Shown here: in pieces, positions 1-8,889 of the stretch
How positions within the stretch are numbered: position 1 is the first letter of the stretch
How the letters are laid out: the number at the start of each line of letters is the position of its first letter
Source of the DNA: Caryophanon tenue
GTDB taxonomy: Bacteria > Bacillota > Bacilli > Bacillales_A > Planococcaceae
NCBI RefSeq assembly: GCF_001700315.1
Contig: NZ_MASJ01000012.1
Span: forward strand, 1-64,000
DNA length: 64,000 nt
Reading direction: 5' to 3'
Notes under the pieces: model-generated
Database searches by the model: none
Told to the model about the DNA's origin: nothing
The model's input: the letters and a program-made list of their open reading frames with translations, nothing else
Translations under genes and position numbers: made by a program

Positions 1-191
<191 letters not shown>

Positions 192-357
192 GAATTTGAG
201 TTAAGCTCAAATTTTTCATCTCAAACCGAAGTTCTCAATGTTGCTGGCATCATTTAAGATGTCATAATTTTGTCGGTTAAACCGACTATGTTTCATCAAC
301 GTTTGTTGTTCAGTTTTCAAGGTTCATGTAAGCGCTCTAAATGAGCTAACTTTTAAA

Positions 358-387
358 ATGATACTCTACCATCGATCTATTTGTCAA
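358..387 (-). promoter_or_regulatory. rRNA promoter, proximal (P2-like)
   Basis: On the minus strand a perfect -35 TTGACA (382-387) is followed after 18 bases by TATCAT (358-363). It points into the 16S gene about 170 bases away. Tandem sigma-A promoters are usual for Bacillus rRNA operons. Confidence 0.75.
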
Positions 388-436
388 CAGCTTTTTTCAT
401 CTCATTTGTTTTGGCGTCCTCTTAAGGACAAGTAAT

Positions 437-465
437 ACTATATCGCACACTATTCACTTTGACAA
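437..465 (-). promoter_or_regulatory. rRNA promoter, distal (P1-like)
   Basis: On the minus strand TTGTCA (460-465) and TATAGT (437-442) are separated by 17 bases. It lies about 80 bases upstream of the proximal promoter, a typical tandem arrangement, and just downstream of the stop of the EamA transporter gene. Confidence 0.65.
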
Positions 466-473
466 GTACTTTT

Positions 474-1352
474 TTAAAAAAACTTTTTAAGACTTTTAAT
501 ATCAACAACAAACAGCATAATTCCCAGCAAAATAACGACACCACCGAGTAGCTGCAACCAAGAAATTCCCTCGTTCAATATAATATATGCTAATATTGCC
601 GCTCCAATTGGTTCAAATAAGATAGCAATTGAAATCACATTCGTGCTGACATACGCGATTGCCCAGTTAAATAATGTATGTCCTAAAAGGTTTGGCACAA
701 TCGCTAATAATAAAAACCAAAGCCAGTTCTCTGCAGAGTATGGACCGAATGATTCGCCTTTTCCTACTATATAGAAGAACAACGTAATGGTACTCGCCGA
801 ATAAACAATCATTGTATACGTCATAAGCGAAACACGTTGACGCACATCTTGACCAAATAATAAATACCCCGTAATTAACGCACATGCAATAAGCGCTAAA
901 ATATCACCATATAAAGCAGAACCACTTACTTGGAAATCGCCCCACCCAATTAAAAAGCTACCGCAGATTGCAATCAGTCCGGCAATGAATGTTTGAAGGG
1001 TAATTTTTTCTTTAAAAAATAAATACGTACCAATAAACGCAAACAATGGCTGCATTGTTACGAGCACAGTGGAACTTGCCACCGATGTATAATTCAACGA
1101 CTCGAACCATAAAATAAAATGAAACGCTAAAAAGACACCTGCGATTCCTGAAAACAACCAGTCTTTTTTCGATAGCGTTGTCAGTTCATGCCGATATTTC
1201 ACTAAAAAAAACGGTGCCATTAACAACACAGAGAACAGCATCCGGTAAAAAGCAATGACGCCTGCATCAGCTGTAGCGAGTTTCACAAAAATTGCGGACA
1301 TCGATACAGAGAAAACGCCAATTGCAATTAAAATATATGGATTTACTTTCAT
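474..1352 (-). CDS. EamA/DMT family transporter
   Basis: A 292-residue protein made almost entirely of hydrophobic helices, about ten predicted membrane segments in two similar halves (roughly residues 7-135 and 148-285), the layout of the EamA/RhaT drug-metabolite transporter superfamily. Such proteins export or import metabolites; the substrate cannot be read from the sequence. The start is ATG at 1352 with GGTGGGG a few bases upstream. It is a single gene between the rRNA operon and the divergently transcribed MgtC-like gene. The C-terminus is a short basic tail (KSLKKFF). Confidence 0.9.
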   Translation of the reverse strand: MKVNPYILIAIGVFSVSMSAIFVKLATADAGVIAFYRMLFSVLLMAPFFLVKYRHELTTLSKKDWLFSGIAGVFLAFHFILWFESLNYTSVASSTVLVTMQPLFAFIGTYLFFKEKITLQTFIAGLIAICGSFLIGWGDFQVSGSALYGDILALIACALITGYLLFGQDVRQRVSLMTYTMIVYSASTITLFFYIVGKGESFGPYSAENWLWFLLLAIVPNLLGHTLFNWAIAYVSTNVISIAILFEPIGAAILAYIILNEGISWLQLLGGVVILLGIMLFVVDIKSLKKFF

Positions 1353-1465
1353 CTAGTAATTCCCCACCTAACTACTGCCAAGCTTTCGTGTACAATACAG
1401 TAAATGCGGTTTTATTCTCTCACGTTCGTATGTTCCTCGCAACTAAATACAGAGGAGGCTACTTT

Positions 1466-2185
1466 ATGCTAGCATCTATTACTGACATTATTTCATTAGA
1501 AACATTATTTAAATTAATCATTGCTTGTATTTTAAGTTTAGTCATTGGATTAGAACGGGAATTAAAAAAGAAGCCAGTTGGGTTAAAGACAAGTCTTGTG
1601 ATCGCTAGCTTTAGTTGCTTATTAACGGTCATTTCAATTGAAACGGCTTATTCAATGCCTGGACGCGAAGATATTAATATTACGATGGACCCGCTTCGAT
1701 TAGCGGCACAAATTGTAAGTGGTATTGGCTTTCTAGGTGCTGGTGTCATTTTACGCCGTGGGAACGATAGCATTTCAGGGCTAACGACAGCTGCGTTAAT
1801 TTGGGGTGCAGCTGCGATTGGTATTGCAGTCGGTGCAGGGTTTTATGCCGAAGCTTTCATCGCCGCCGTTATTGTGCTTATCGGCATTGAATGGCTTGCT
1901 CCATTTTTAACGCGTATTGGTCCAAAACGTTTACGCATGAAAGAAATTTCGCTTATCGTTCAAGTAGCAGACATTCATCAATTACAAGATGTCATGAATT
2001 ATTTGGAAAAGGCGCAATTACTTGTTGAGCATGCGCACGTAAAAGACCGTTACGATTCACAGCTTGTGTGTCGGCATGAATTGCATTTACGTTTAGCAGC
2101 GCCCGCTTCGGTTAAGACAATTGAACTTTATCAACAACTGTACGAATTACCATACATTCAACGAGTAGAAATCGAGTTATTGTAA
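1466..2185 (+). CDS. MgtC/SapB family inner membrane protein
   Basis: A 239-residue membrane protein. I chose ATG 1466 because AGAGGAGG lies 8 bases upstream and hydrophobic family sequence begins here; the reading frame is open further 5' but has no support. Near the N-terminus is GLERE-KKKPVG, and in the middle GIGFLGAGVILR, both signatures of MgtC/SapB proteins. Several membrane helices fill residues 8-150; the last 80 residues are a soluble ACT-like tail (helix-strand pattern). Family members act in Mg2+-limitation responses or regulate other membrane proteins; the role here is inferred. It is followed after 16 bases by the CDF transporter, so the two are probably co-transcribed. Confidence 0.88.
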   Translation: MLASITDIISLETLFKLIIACILSLVIGLERELKKKPVGLKTSLVIASFSCLLTVISIETAYSMPGREDINITMDPLRLAAQIVSGIGFLGAGVILRRGNDSISGLTTAALIWGAAAIGIAVGAGFYAEAFIAAVIVLIGIEWLAPFLTRIGPKRLRMKEISLIVQVADIHQLQDVMNYLEKAQLLVEHAHVKDRYDSQLVCRHELHLRLAAPASVKTIELYQQLYELPYIQRVEIELL

Positions 2186-2201
2186 ATGGGAGGTACTGCG
2201 T

Positions 2202-3197
2202 ATGGGAGAACTTTTTGCATTATTAAAAGATGGGAACCGTCCATCGTTGCTCGCAGCTTGTGTGAACTTCTTTTTAGGCTGTATTAAAGGTGTTGCATTT
2301 TTCTTTACTGGAAATGTTGCAATGTTCGCGGAGATGATGCACTCGTTTGGTGACTCAGCTAACCAATTTTTCGTCTTTATCGGTTCAGCGTTATCGAAAA
2401 AAGCACCAAGTCCGCGATTCCCAAATGGTTTTGGACGTGTCGTCAATCTCGTCTGTTTAGGGGCCGTTTTAATTGTTGGGATTTTAGCGTATGAAACGAT
2501 TCGAGAAGGTTGGCATCACTTCCGCCATCCTGCGACAGAGTCAACAGGTATGTGGATTGCACTTGGTGTATTAGCACTTGGTATTATTTTAGAAGCAGTT
2601 GTACTTCATAAGGCAGCAAAAGAAGTGTTACATGAAGTAGGGGTTGAATCAAAGGGTATCATGTCCATCCCTGAATCCGTTAAATATTTAAATCGCGCAA
2701 AGCCTGCAACAAAGCTTGTTTGGATGGAAGATTTAGTGGCAACATCAGGAAATATTCTTGCCTTTTTAGCAATTGTCATTGCAAATGCGACAGGCTATTT
2801 TGCACTTGAAGGTATTATTTCGATGGTGATTGGATTAATGATGTTTTATGTTGTGGCACGTGTCTTCTTAGATAATGCGCGTGGTGCGATTGGTGAAACG
2901 GATGGCATTATGCTCAACCACATTGCGCACTTAGTAAGTGACCATCAAGATATTCGTGATATTTCACGCTTAGATGTCGTCAAAGAAGGCGAGTTCCTGC
3001 ACGTCGATTTAGTGGCAGAAACAAACCCAGCTTTATCACTTGCCTACTTAGATGATGTCCGTGACCACTTAACAGAGCTGATTTTAAGCCAGCCAGGTGT
3101 CACAAAAGTGATGATTTACTTTGATGAGGATGACGGTACACAGCAATGGGTTCATCGCGGAGAACGTCCGACGGTGCTCCATAAAATTCGTCCGTAA
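2202..3197 (+). CDS. Cation diffusion facilitator family transporter (SLC30A9-like)
   Basis: A 331-residue CDF protein expected to exchange divalent metal (Zn2+, Mn2+, Fe2+ or Co2+) for protons at the plasma membrane. The helix-2 metal motif reads HSFGDSANQ (about residues 47-55) and a second site lies in helix 5 (MEDLVATSGN, about 175). The long hydrophilic stretch between helices 4 and 5 and the FPNGFGR motif resemble the ZnT9/SLC30A9 branch more than the short FieF/MntE branch. The C-terminal domain (about 245-310) is the usual cytoplasmic ferredoxin-like dimerisation domain. The start has GGGAGG 8 bases upstream and follows the MgtC-like gene by 16 bases. Confidence 0.9.
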   Translation: MGELFALLKDGNRPSLLAACVNFFLGCIKGVAFFFTGNVAMFAEMMHSFGDSANQFFVFIGSALSKKAPSPRFPNGFGRVVNLVCLGAVLIVGILAYETIREGWHHFRHPATESTGMWIALGVLALGIILEAVVLHKAAKEVLHEVGVESKGIMSIPESVKYLNRAKPATKLVWMEDLVATSGNILAFLAIVIANATGYFALEGIISMVIGLMMFYVVARVFLDNARGAIGETDGIMLNHIAHLVSDHQDIRDISRLDVVKEGEFLHVDLVAETNPALSLAYLDDVRDHLTELILSQPGVTKVMIYFDEDDGTQQWVHRGERPTVLHKIRP

Positions 3198-3202
3198 TAT
3201 TT

Positions 3203-3250
3203 AAAAGGGGTTCGTTCCACGTCGTCATTGGCGTAGAACGAACCTCTTTC
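3203..3250. terminator. Bidirectional terminator between CDF and alcohol dehydrogenase genes
   Basis: GGTTCGTTC (3209-3217) pairs with GAACGAACC (3236-3244), with A-rich and T-rich flanks (AAAAG...CTCTTT). The genes on both sides converge here. Confidence 0.8.
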
Positions 3251-3255
3251 ATGTA

Positions 3256-4413
3256 TTATAATGATTTCTCTAAAATCTCATACACATCTTCAGAATCTAA
3301 TCGTGCAAAATGTCCAAACGGGCCATCGATTAATGCATGCTCCACCATACGATCAATTTGCGATGCATCAATGCCATAATCCGCTAGACGGGTCGGCGCA
3401 CCAATGGATGTCCAAAATGCGCGTAATGCTGCAATCCCCTCTTGCGCGACTTCTTCAATCGTCTTTCCTTCAGGCGTCACATCAAATACACGCACTGCTA
3501 ACTGCGCAAAACGCTTCGGGCTAATACGTACATTATGCTGCATCCAATTTGGGAATAAAATCGCTAAACCGCCACCATGTGGAATGTCGTATACAGCAGA
3601 AACAGCATGTTCAATGCCATGCGTTCCCCAATCACCAACAGAGCCCATTCCTAAACTATTATTAAGCGCCACTGTCCCCGCAAGTAATATCGTTTCGCGG
3701 TATTCGATATTTTCTAAATCGGCTAAAAGGAGTGGTGCTGTTTCGATTACAGTACGTAACACGCCTTCACACATGGCATCGGTTACTTTCGTATTCGTTG
3801 CGTCATGGAAATATTGTTCAAATACGTGCGACATAATATCAACGATGCCGTAAATCGTTTGGTCGCGTGGCACTGATAGCGTATAACAAGGGTCTAAAAT
3901 TGAAAAGGCTGGAAATACATATTTACTTGCCCAATCAATTTTTTGCAGTGTTTCGCCATTTGTAATAACCGAACTAGCATTCATTTCTGAGCCTGTTGCC
4001 GCCAGCGTTAATACCGTACCAATCGGCAACGCTTCCGTTACTTTCACATTTCCACGTACAATATCCCATGCATCTGCTTCCACTTTCGCAGCTGCTGCAA
4101 TTAATTTGGAGCAATCAATGACTGAGCCACCACCAACTGCTAGTACAACATCAATTTGATGTTCCTTACAAAGTGCCGCTCCTTGACGCGCTGTTTCAAC
4201 GCGTGGATTCGGCGCAACACCGGCAAGCTCAATAATGTCAAAGCCCTCTAACTGTGCTCGAACATCATCGTATACACCATTTCGTTTAATGCTGCCACCA
4301 CCATACACAAGCAAAACTTTTTGACCGTATTTTGCGACCTCTTTACGTAATTTTTTCACAGATTGCTTCCCAAAAATTAACTTCGTTGGGTTTTGAAACG
4401 TAAAGTTATGCAT
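3256..4413 (-). CDS. yugJ: Iron-containing alcohol dehydrogenase (NADH-dependent butanol dehydrogenase-like)
   Basis: A 385-residue member of the group III, iron-activated alcohol dehydrogenases. The GGGS nucleotide-binding turn occurs at about 94-97 (AVGGGSVID) and the metal ligands are placed as in E. coli YqhD: D192, H196, H265 and H279 (DIMSH and [17 protein letters not shown]). It should interconvert aldehydes and alcohols with NAD(P)H; the substrate is unknown. Length and N-terminus match B. subtilis YugJ/YugK, and the neighbour YugI supports that assignment, though the J and K paralogues cannot be told apart here. An AGGAGG site lies just before the ATG. Confidence 0.9.
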   Translation of the reverse strand: MHNFTFQNPTKLIFGKQSVKKLRKEVAKYGQKVLLVYGGGSIKRNGVYDDVRAQLEGFDIIELAGVAPNPRVETARQGAALCKEHQIDVVLAVGGGSVIDCSKLIAAAAKVEADAWDIVRGNVKVTEALPIGTVLTLAATGSEMNASSVITNGETLQKIDWASKYVFPAFSILDPCYTLSVPRDQTIYGIVDIMSHVFEQYFHDATNTKVTDAMCEGVLRTVIETAPLLLADLENIEYRETILLAGTVALNNSLGMGSVGDWGTHGIEHAVSAVYDIPHGGGLAILFPNWMQHNVRISPKRFAQLAVRVFDVTPEGKTIEEVAQEGIAALRAFWTSIGAPTRLADYGIDASQIDRMVEHALIDGPFGHFARLDSEDVYEILEKSL

Positions 4414-4493
4414 CTGTAATACCTCCTTTAATTATGTAATACATGTCTTCTATTTATAAGTTCGCGTCGTCTAGCTAAAATTCCTTGTCACAA

Positions 4494-4535
4494 TGAAAAA
4501 AAGCATCAAAAGCACGAGTGCCTTTAATGCTCTTT
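4494..4535 (-). terminator. Terminator of the glutamate dehydrogenase gene
   Basis: On the minus strand AGCATTAAAGGCAC pairs with GTGCTTTTGATGCT around a short loop and is followed by seven T residues. Confidence 0.8.
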
Positions 4536-4554
4536 CTATTACTTTACTAGCTGT

Positions 4555-5799
4555 TTACACCCATCCGCGGAAGCGAGAAGCTTCTGCTGTACGACGCACA
4601 CCAACCATATATGCAGCTAAACGCATATTAATATTACGTGTTGTTGCAGTTGTGTAGACGTTTTCAAAAGCGTCTACCATTTTACGATATAATTTTTCAC
4701 GTACTTCTTCTTCTGTCCAGTAGTAACCTTGGTTGTTTTGTACCCACTCAAAGTATGATACCGTTACACCACCAGCTGATGCTAATACATCTGGTACTAA
4801 AAGAATGCCACGTTCTGTTAAAATTTTCGTTGCTTCTGCTGTTGTCGGACCATTTGCCGCTTCAACAACGATTGATGCTTTAATATCGTGTGCATTATCA
4901 GCTGTAATTTGATTTTCAATTGCAGCAGGCACTAAAATATCACATTCTAACTCTAATAATTCGCGGTTTGAAATTGTATTTTCAAATAAGTTTGTTACCG
5001 TACCAAATGAATCACGACGGTCTAATAAATAATCAATGTCTAACCCTTCTGGATCATGCAACGCACCGTGTGCATCTGAAATCCCGATAACTTTTGCACC
5101 TAAATCATGCATAAATTTCGCTAAGAAGCTACCTGCATTCCCGAAACCTTGGATAACAACGCGCGCGCCTTTTACTTCTAAACCGCGCTTTTTCGCTGCT
5201 TGTTCAATCACAATCGTTACACCTTCTGCCGTTGCACGGTCACGACCTTGTGAACCACCAAGTACAAGTGGTTTCCCTGTAATGAAGCCTGGAGAGTTAA
5301 ATTCATCAATTCGGCTATATTCATCCATCATCCATGCCATAATTTGCGCGTTTGTAAACACGTCTGGCGCTGGAATATCTTTTGTTGGACCTACGAATTG
5401 GCTAATTGAACGTACGTAGCCACGGCTTAAACGTTCGATTTCACCCATAGACATTTGACGTGGGTCACAAATAACGCCACCTTTACCACCACCATATGGT
5501 AAATCAACGATGCCGCACTTTAACGTCATCCACATAGATAATGCCTTTACTTCTTCTTCGCTTACCATTGGGTGGAAGCGTACGCCACCTTTTGTTGGTC
5601 CAACTGCGTCATTATGTTGTGCACGGAAACCTGTGAACACCTTAGTCGTTCCGTCATCCATTTTTACTGGAATACGTACATGTAACATGCGAAGTGGTTC
5701 TTTTAATAAATCGTACATGCTTTCATCATATCCTAGTTTACCTAATGCTTCGTGAATTACTTCTTGCGTCGATGTGAACAGGTTTAAATTTTCAGCCAT
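4555..5799 (-). CDS. gudB: NAD-dependent glutamate dehydrogenase (GudB/RocG type)
   Basis: A 414-residue Glu/Leu/Phe/Val dehydrogenase that deaminates glutamate to 2-oxoglutarate and ammonium in the catabolic direction. The active-site motif PYGGGKGG carries the catalytic lysine K106; the substrate-binding segment GPTKGGVRFHP is at 67-77; the Rossmann motif GFGNAGS is at 218-224; the C-terminus ends RFRGWV as in B. subtilis GudB (RFRGWI). GudB and RocG are close paralogues, so the symbol is by overall resemblance. The start at 5799 has GAGGCGAG upstream. It is monocistronic with its own terminator. The anabolic counterpart, glutamate synthase, is also in this window. Confidence 0.92.
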   Translation of the reverse strand: MAENLNLFTSTQEVIHEALGKLGYDESMYDLLKEPLRMLHVRIPVKMDDGTTKVFTGFRAQHNDAVGPTKGGVRFHPMVSEEEVKALSMWMTLKCGIVDLPYGGGKGGVICDPRQMSMGEIERLSRGYVRSISQFVGPTKDIPAPDVFTNAQIMAWMMDEYSRIDEFNSPGFITGKPLVLGGSQGRDRATAEGVTIVIEQAAKKRGLEVKGARVVIQGFGNAGSFLAKFMHDLGAKVIGISDAHGALHDPEGLDIDYLLDRRDSFGTVTNLFENTISNRELLELECDILVPAAIENQITADNAHDIKASIVVEAANGPTTAEATKILTERGILLVPDVLASAGGVTVSYFEWVQNNQGYYWTEEEVREKLYRKMVDAFENVYTTATTRNINMRLAAYMVGVRRTAEASRFRGWV

Positions 5800-6046
5800 T
5801 TCATTCTCGCCTCTTTATCCTAAATTGGTTGTATTCCGCATCATTGTAACACATTCTCTATCGTTTATGCAGAAATTAAGTTAAAAAATCTCCATATTTC
5901 TAGCAATCTATCATACGAGTAATTGTATTTTTCAATGCGATGTAAAAGTACCCTCATTTTTGCATTTCATCCATAAAAACGCAAGTATTATTCAATTAAT
6001 TTTTCTATAGAAGATTAGCATCAGTTCCATCGAATTTATCGCATAT

Positions 6047-6086
6047 AAAAAGCATGCGTACGCCGTTCCGTGTACACATGCTTTTT
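6047..6086 (-). terminator. Terminator of yugI
   Basis: AAAAAGCATGTGTAC on the minus strand pairs with a GTACGCATGCTTTTT arm; the A/T flanks make it efficient on either strand. The 200 bases between this and the gudB start (5800-6046) show no gene; they must hold the gudB promoter, which I could not identify with confidence. Confidence 0.8.
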
Positions 6087-6093
6087 CCGCTAT

Positions 6094-6468
6094 TTACTGA
6101 CCTGATTGATCGATCCAATCTTGCAATTTGTTTCTTAACGAATTAAAACCATTTGCATCATTTTCATCGACATGGTCTTGCAATGTTTTGCGTGGTGTCG
6201 CTTCTCGTCGTTTGACAGGTGGCTTTTCTTGTAGCGCTCGAATTGAAAGACTAATTTTTTGCGCTTCATCGTCAATTTCGAGCACTTTCACTCGTACATC
6301 TTGACCGACTGTTAATAAATCACCTACATTTTTGACAAAGCCATACGTAATTTCTGAAATATGCACAAGTCCTTGTGTTTGTTCGTCTAGCGCTACAAAC
6401 GCCCCGTATGGTTGTACGCCGGTTACGGTACCGGTTAAAACGTCACCTACTTTGTATTGTTTTGCCAT
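6094..6468 (-). CDS. yugI: S1 domain RNA-binding protein (general stress protein 13 family)
   Basis: A 124-residue protein with one S1 domain at about residues 5-75 (VGDVLTGTVTGVQPYGAFV, QGLVHISE), followed by a charged linker and a short helical tail ending in LQDWIDQSGQ. Close in length and sequence to B. subtilis YugI, a ribosome-associated S1 protein. ATG 6468 is preceded by AGGAACGG; a TTG one codon upstream is an equally possible start. The stand-alone S1 domain suggests RNA or ribosome binding; the detailed role is not known. Confidence 0.9.
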   Translation of the reverse strand: MAKQYKVGDVLTGTVTGVQPYGAFVALDEQTQGLVHISEITYGFVKNVGDLLTVGQDVRVKVLEIDDEAQKISLSIRALQEKPPVKRREATPRKTLQDHVDENDANGFNSLRNKLQDWIDQSGQ

Positions 6469-6544
6469 CAACCGTTCCTACTTTCTATTACATACATGTT
6501 TAAAATATCAGTTAAATTATAACAGACCACTGGTAACGTGGCAA

Positions 6545-6592
6545 AACATCGCATTGAGCCATGCTCGGATTATGTGTTGAAGTGGCGATGTT
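6545..6592 (-). terminator. Possible terminator of the ECF sigma operon
   Basis: Minus-strand AACATCGC and GCGATGTT pair across a 32-base loop and are followed by TTGCC rather than a T run, so termination strength is uncertain. Confidence 0.4.
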
Positions 6593-6613
6593 CTCGCTTA
6601 AATCTTGATAGAA

Positions 6614-8161
6614 TTACTCGGTACGTCGCCAAGCACCATCTATCTTTTCAAACATAACAGATGCCTTACCGTCTGCTGTTTGAATATTCGCTTTCATCTG
6701 CTCCTCTTCAGAAACAATATAATCGATGCCAATAACAGCGGATGTATCAATCGGCAATGTGAACTCTTGACCGTTGTGTAAATACGCCACCATATCTTTC
6801 TGATTATTTTCTTGTGCATAGACATAATATAAAATGATTGCCAAATCCGACAATGCATTTATTTGGTCGATTGAGTAGTTTTCCCACGTTTGTACATCTT
6901 GGCTTTTAAAATAATTCGTCACACCGCTCGACCATGAACCACTATTTTCTAGTACATGTGGCTTTGGTTGCTGATGCTCCGCAATAATCGCTTCAATATC
7001 TTCATATGTTAATGCGTCAGCTGTCGTCGTGACACCGCGTTGTAATTCCTCAGAAATCGTTGCTGCAATCTCCGCAAAAATTGGCGGCTCTGCATCGATC
7101 AGTTTTTGCAGTACACGTTGATTCAACGGATAATCCGTTGTCCCTTTTAACATCCGTGTGATAGCAATGACATATTCGAGTTCAAACGCATCATAGACAT
7201 CAACACGCATATTTAACTCCGCACGGTTACTACTAAAATAAAGTAACGCATTTGTCATCTCACTATAGTACGCTAATATATCTTCTGGTGCGTAACGAAT
7301 ATCATCTGCAATATAAAGTGGCTCCTGAAACTCCGCAAATGCCAGCAAACCTTGGAAACCACCAAACTGTGCTAAGCTTGCTCGGTAACGCTCTGCAAAC
7401 TCGTCATAGCGAAAGTTAATGGTGCTTCCGTCTTCATATAAGCCTTGGCGCGCTAACACAGCTGCGTCATTATTAGTACGTGACGTGTAAGTAGCCGTAA
7501 GCTGCTCTAAACGCGTCATCATAAACTCAATAATCGTGACGCTTATTTCATCGCCAAAGCTTAAACCTGCCGCTTCTTTTCCTCGTTCGGCAAGCATCGC
7601 TGGTGTTGCATAATCTAAAAAGATGCTGTCTTCATCTCTAAAAATAAAATCGTATTTCTCCATTTCCGAAAGGGCTTGTGCAAATGCTTTATCTGCTGAA
7701 ACGATATATGGCACAGCATTCAATTCTTCATCGTTAAGTCCAAGCTCTTGCTGAACATCTGCACGTAATGTTTGCTGATATACCGTTAAACGTTCCATCA
7801 CTTCATCATTATTAGGTAACAGTGGCATATCTGCCTCACTGCCGTAATACTCTACAACATCAAGAGGCTCTGCTTGCTCCGTCTGCCCTGTATCCATTTC
7901 TACTGAACGCGTCTCAATAACAGACTCACTTTCTTGTTCTAAAATATATGGGCTCACTAACACGCCGCCAATAAACATCGCAGCTGCCCCTAGTCCCCAC
8001 ACCCACATTTTTTTCGGTTGTTTATTGATAACGGGCTGTGCATTCGCGTTTTCTTCCTCATCAATCTTTTGCATAAGGGCATCGACATCTAAATGCTGTG
8101 GCATACGATGATACGATTTATCGAGTAGTTGTAGTTTTTCTTCTAATTGCTTATCGTCCAT
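6614..8161 (-). CDS. Membrane-anchored protein, putative anti-sigma factor with a large extracytoplasmic domain
   Basis: A 515-residue protein of a family I do not recognise. Residues 1-50 are polar and likely cytoplasmic (a possible sigma-binding segment: LEEKLQLLDKSYHRMPQHLD), residues 52-72 form a single membrane helix, and about 440 residues are predicted outside, acidic, mostly helical, without cysteines or obvious catalytic motif; the last 60 residues look like a strand-rich small domain. The ATG overlaps the sigma-factor stop by 11 bases with an AGGAGG inside the sigma gene, so translation is coupled. The gene order sigma then single-pass membrane protein is the normal layout of an ECF sigma/anti-sigma operon; the anti-sigma role is inferred from that. 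Confidence 0.75.
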   Translation of the reverse strand: MDDKQLEEKLQLLDKSYHRMPQHLDVDALMQKIDEEENANAQPVINKQPKKMWVWGLGAAAMFIGGVLVSPYILEQESESVIETRSVEMDTGQTEQAEPLDVVEYYGSEADMPLLPNNDEVMERLTVYQQTLRADVQQELGLNDEELNAVPYIVSADKAFAQALSEMEKYDFIFRDEDSIFLDYATPAMLAERGKEAAGLSFGDEISVTIIEFMMTRLEQLTATYTSRTNNDAAVLARQGLYEDGSTINFRYDEFAERYRASLAQFGGFQGLLAFAEFQEPLYIADDIRYAPEDILAYYSEMTNALLYFSSNRAELNMRVDVYDAFELEYVIAITRMLKGTTDYPLNQRVLQKLIDAEPPIFAEIAATISEELQRGVTTTADALTYEDIEAIIAEHQQPKPHVLENSGSWSSGVTNYFKSQDVQTWENYSIDQINALSDLAIILYYVYAQENNQKDMVAYLHNGQEFTLPIDTSAVIGIDYIVSEEEQMKANIQTADGKASVMFEKIDGAWRRTE

Positions 8162-8690
8162 ATGCCGAACCCTCCTGTGTTATTAAAATTTGCTTTAGTT
8201 GCTCTTTCGCTCGGTGAATGCGTACTTTCACATTCGCGAGTGTAAGGCCGAGCACTTCTGCGATTTCTTCATATTGCAATTGGTGAAAGTAAAATAAAAT
8301 AAGCGGCATACGGTATTCTTCTTTTAGTTGAACAATCGCTTCGTGTAGCTCGCGATCTTCTTCATACGCGAGTAGATGCAATGTATCTTCCTCAAGCAAT
8401 GTTTGTTGCAGTTTTTGTTCCTTCTTTGTTTCCCGTGCTTCTTTACGATAAAAATCACGCGCTGTATTTAACGTAATTTTATAGAGCCATGTCGTAAAAC
8501 GCTCTTGGTTAAATTGATGCAAAAAACGATAAAGCTTTAAAAATACTTCCTGCGCGACATCCCCGATATCATTCGGATGAACACCACACTGATACGCAAA
8601 ACGCTCAACGGTATGCCCGTAAAACAGCACAATTTCACGGTACGCTTCTTTATCCCCTTGCTGTGCCCGCGCAATGATTTGTTGATCCAT
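8151..8690 (-). CDS. ECF-type RNA polymerase sigma factor
   Basis: A 179-residue sigma-70 family protein with only regions 2 and 4. Region 2 spans about 10-85 (EAYREIVLFYGHTVERFAY, DIGDVAQEVFLKLYRF, FTTWLYKITLNTARDFYR) and region 4 about 115-170, with a helix-turn-helix reading YEEIAEVLGLTLANVKVRIH. It resembles the SigX/SigW/SigV group. It should redirect polymerase to promoters with TGTAAC/CGT-type elements, and one such promoter lies directly upstream (8722-8750), implying autoregulation. AGTAGGGGG precedes the ATG. B. subtilis has no sigma gene that I recall between yugI and yugE, so this is a local insertion. Confidence 0.92.
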   Translation of the reverse strand: MDQQIIARAQQGDKEAYREIVLFYGHTVERFAYQCGVHPNDIGDVAQEVFLKLYRFLHQFNQERFTTWLYKITLNTARDFYRKEARETKKEQKLQQTLLEEDTLHLLAYEEDRELHEAIVQLKEEYRMPLILFYFHQLQYEEIAEVLGLTLANVKVRIHRAKEQLKQILITQEGSAYGR

Positions 8691-8721
8691 AGTCCCCCTA
8701 CTCTCTACTTGTTCTAGTTAT

Positions 8722-8750
8722 GTTACGATTTTTATTACCGTTTTGTTACA
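8722..8750 (-). promoter_or_regulatory. ECF-type autoregulatory promoter of the sigma operon
   Basis: On the minus strand TGTAAC (8745-8750) and CGTAAC (8722-8727) are separated by 17 bases, with an A run after the first element. This matches the TGwAAC-N16/17-CGT pattern of B. subtilis extracytoplasmic sigma factors and lies 32 bases before the sigma ATG. Confidence 0.7.
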
Positions 8751-8889
8751 ATTCATTCGCTTTATTATGTTTTCTTTCTACTCGAAATATCACGAAACTT
8801 TAATTTTGCAAAAATTGCGCAAATCTTTTTACCCATTTGACTTCACTTTGTTGTATTATATTGTTCTATACACTTTAGGAGGTTAAATT

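Noticed and set aside
1292-1465. N-terminal extension of the MgtC-like gene
   Set aside because: The 58 extra codons overlap the EamA gene on the other strand, read like non-coding sequence and lack a ribosome site; ATG 1466 has a strong one.
5800-6046. A small gene or RNA upstream of gudB
   Set aside because: No ribosome site, no coherent frame and no strong structure could be supported.
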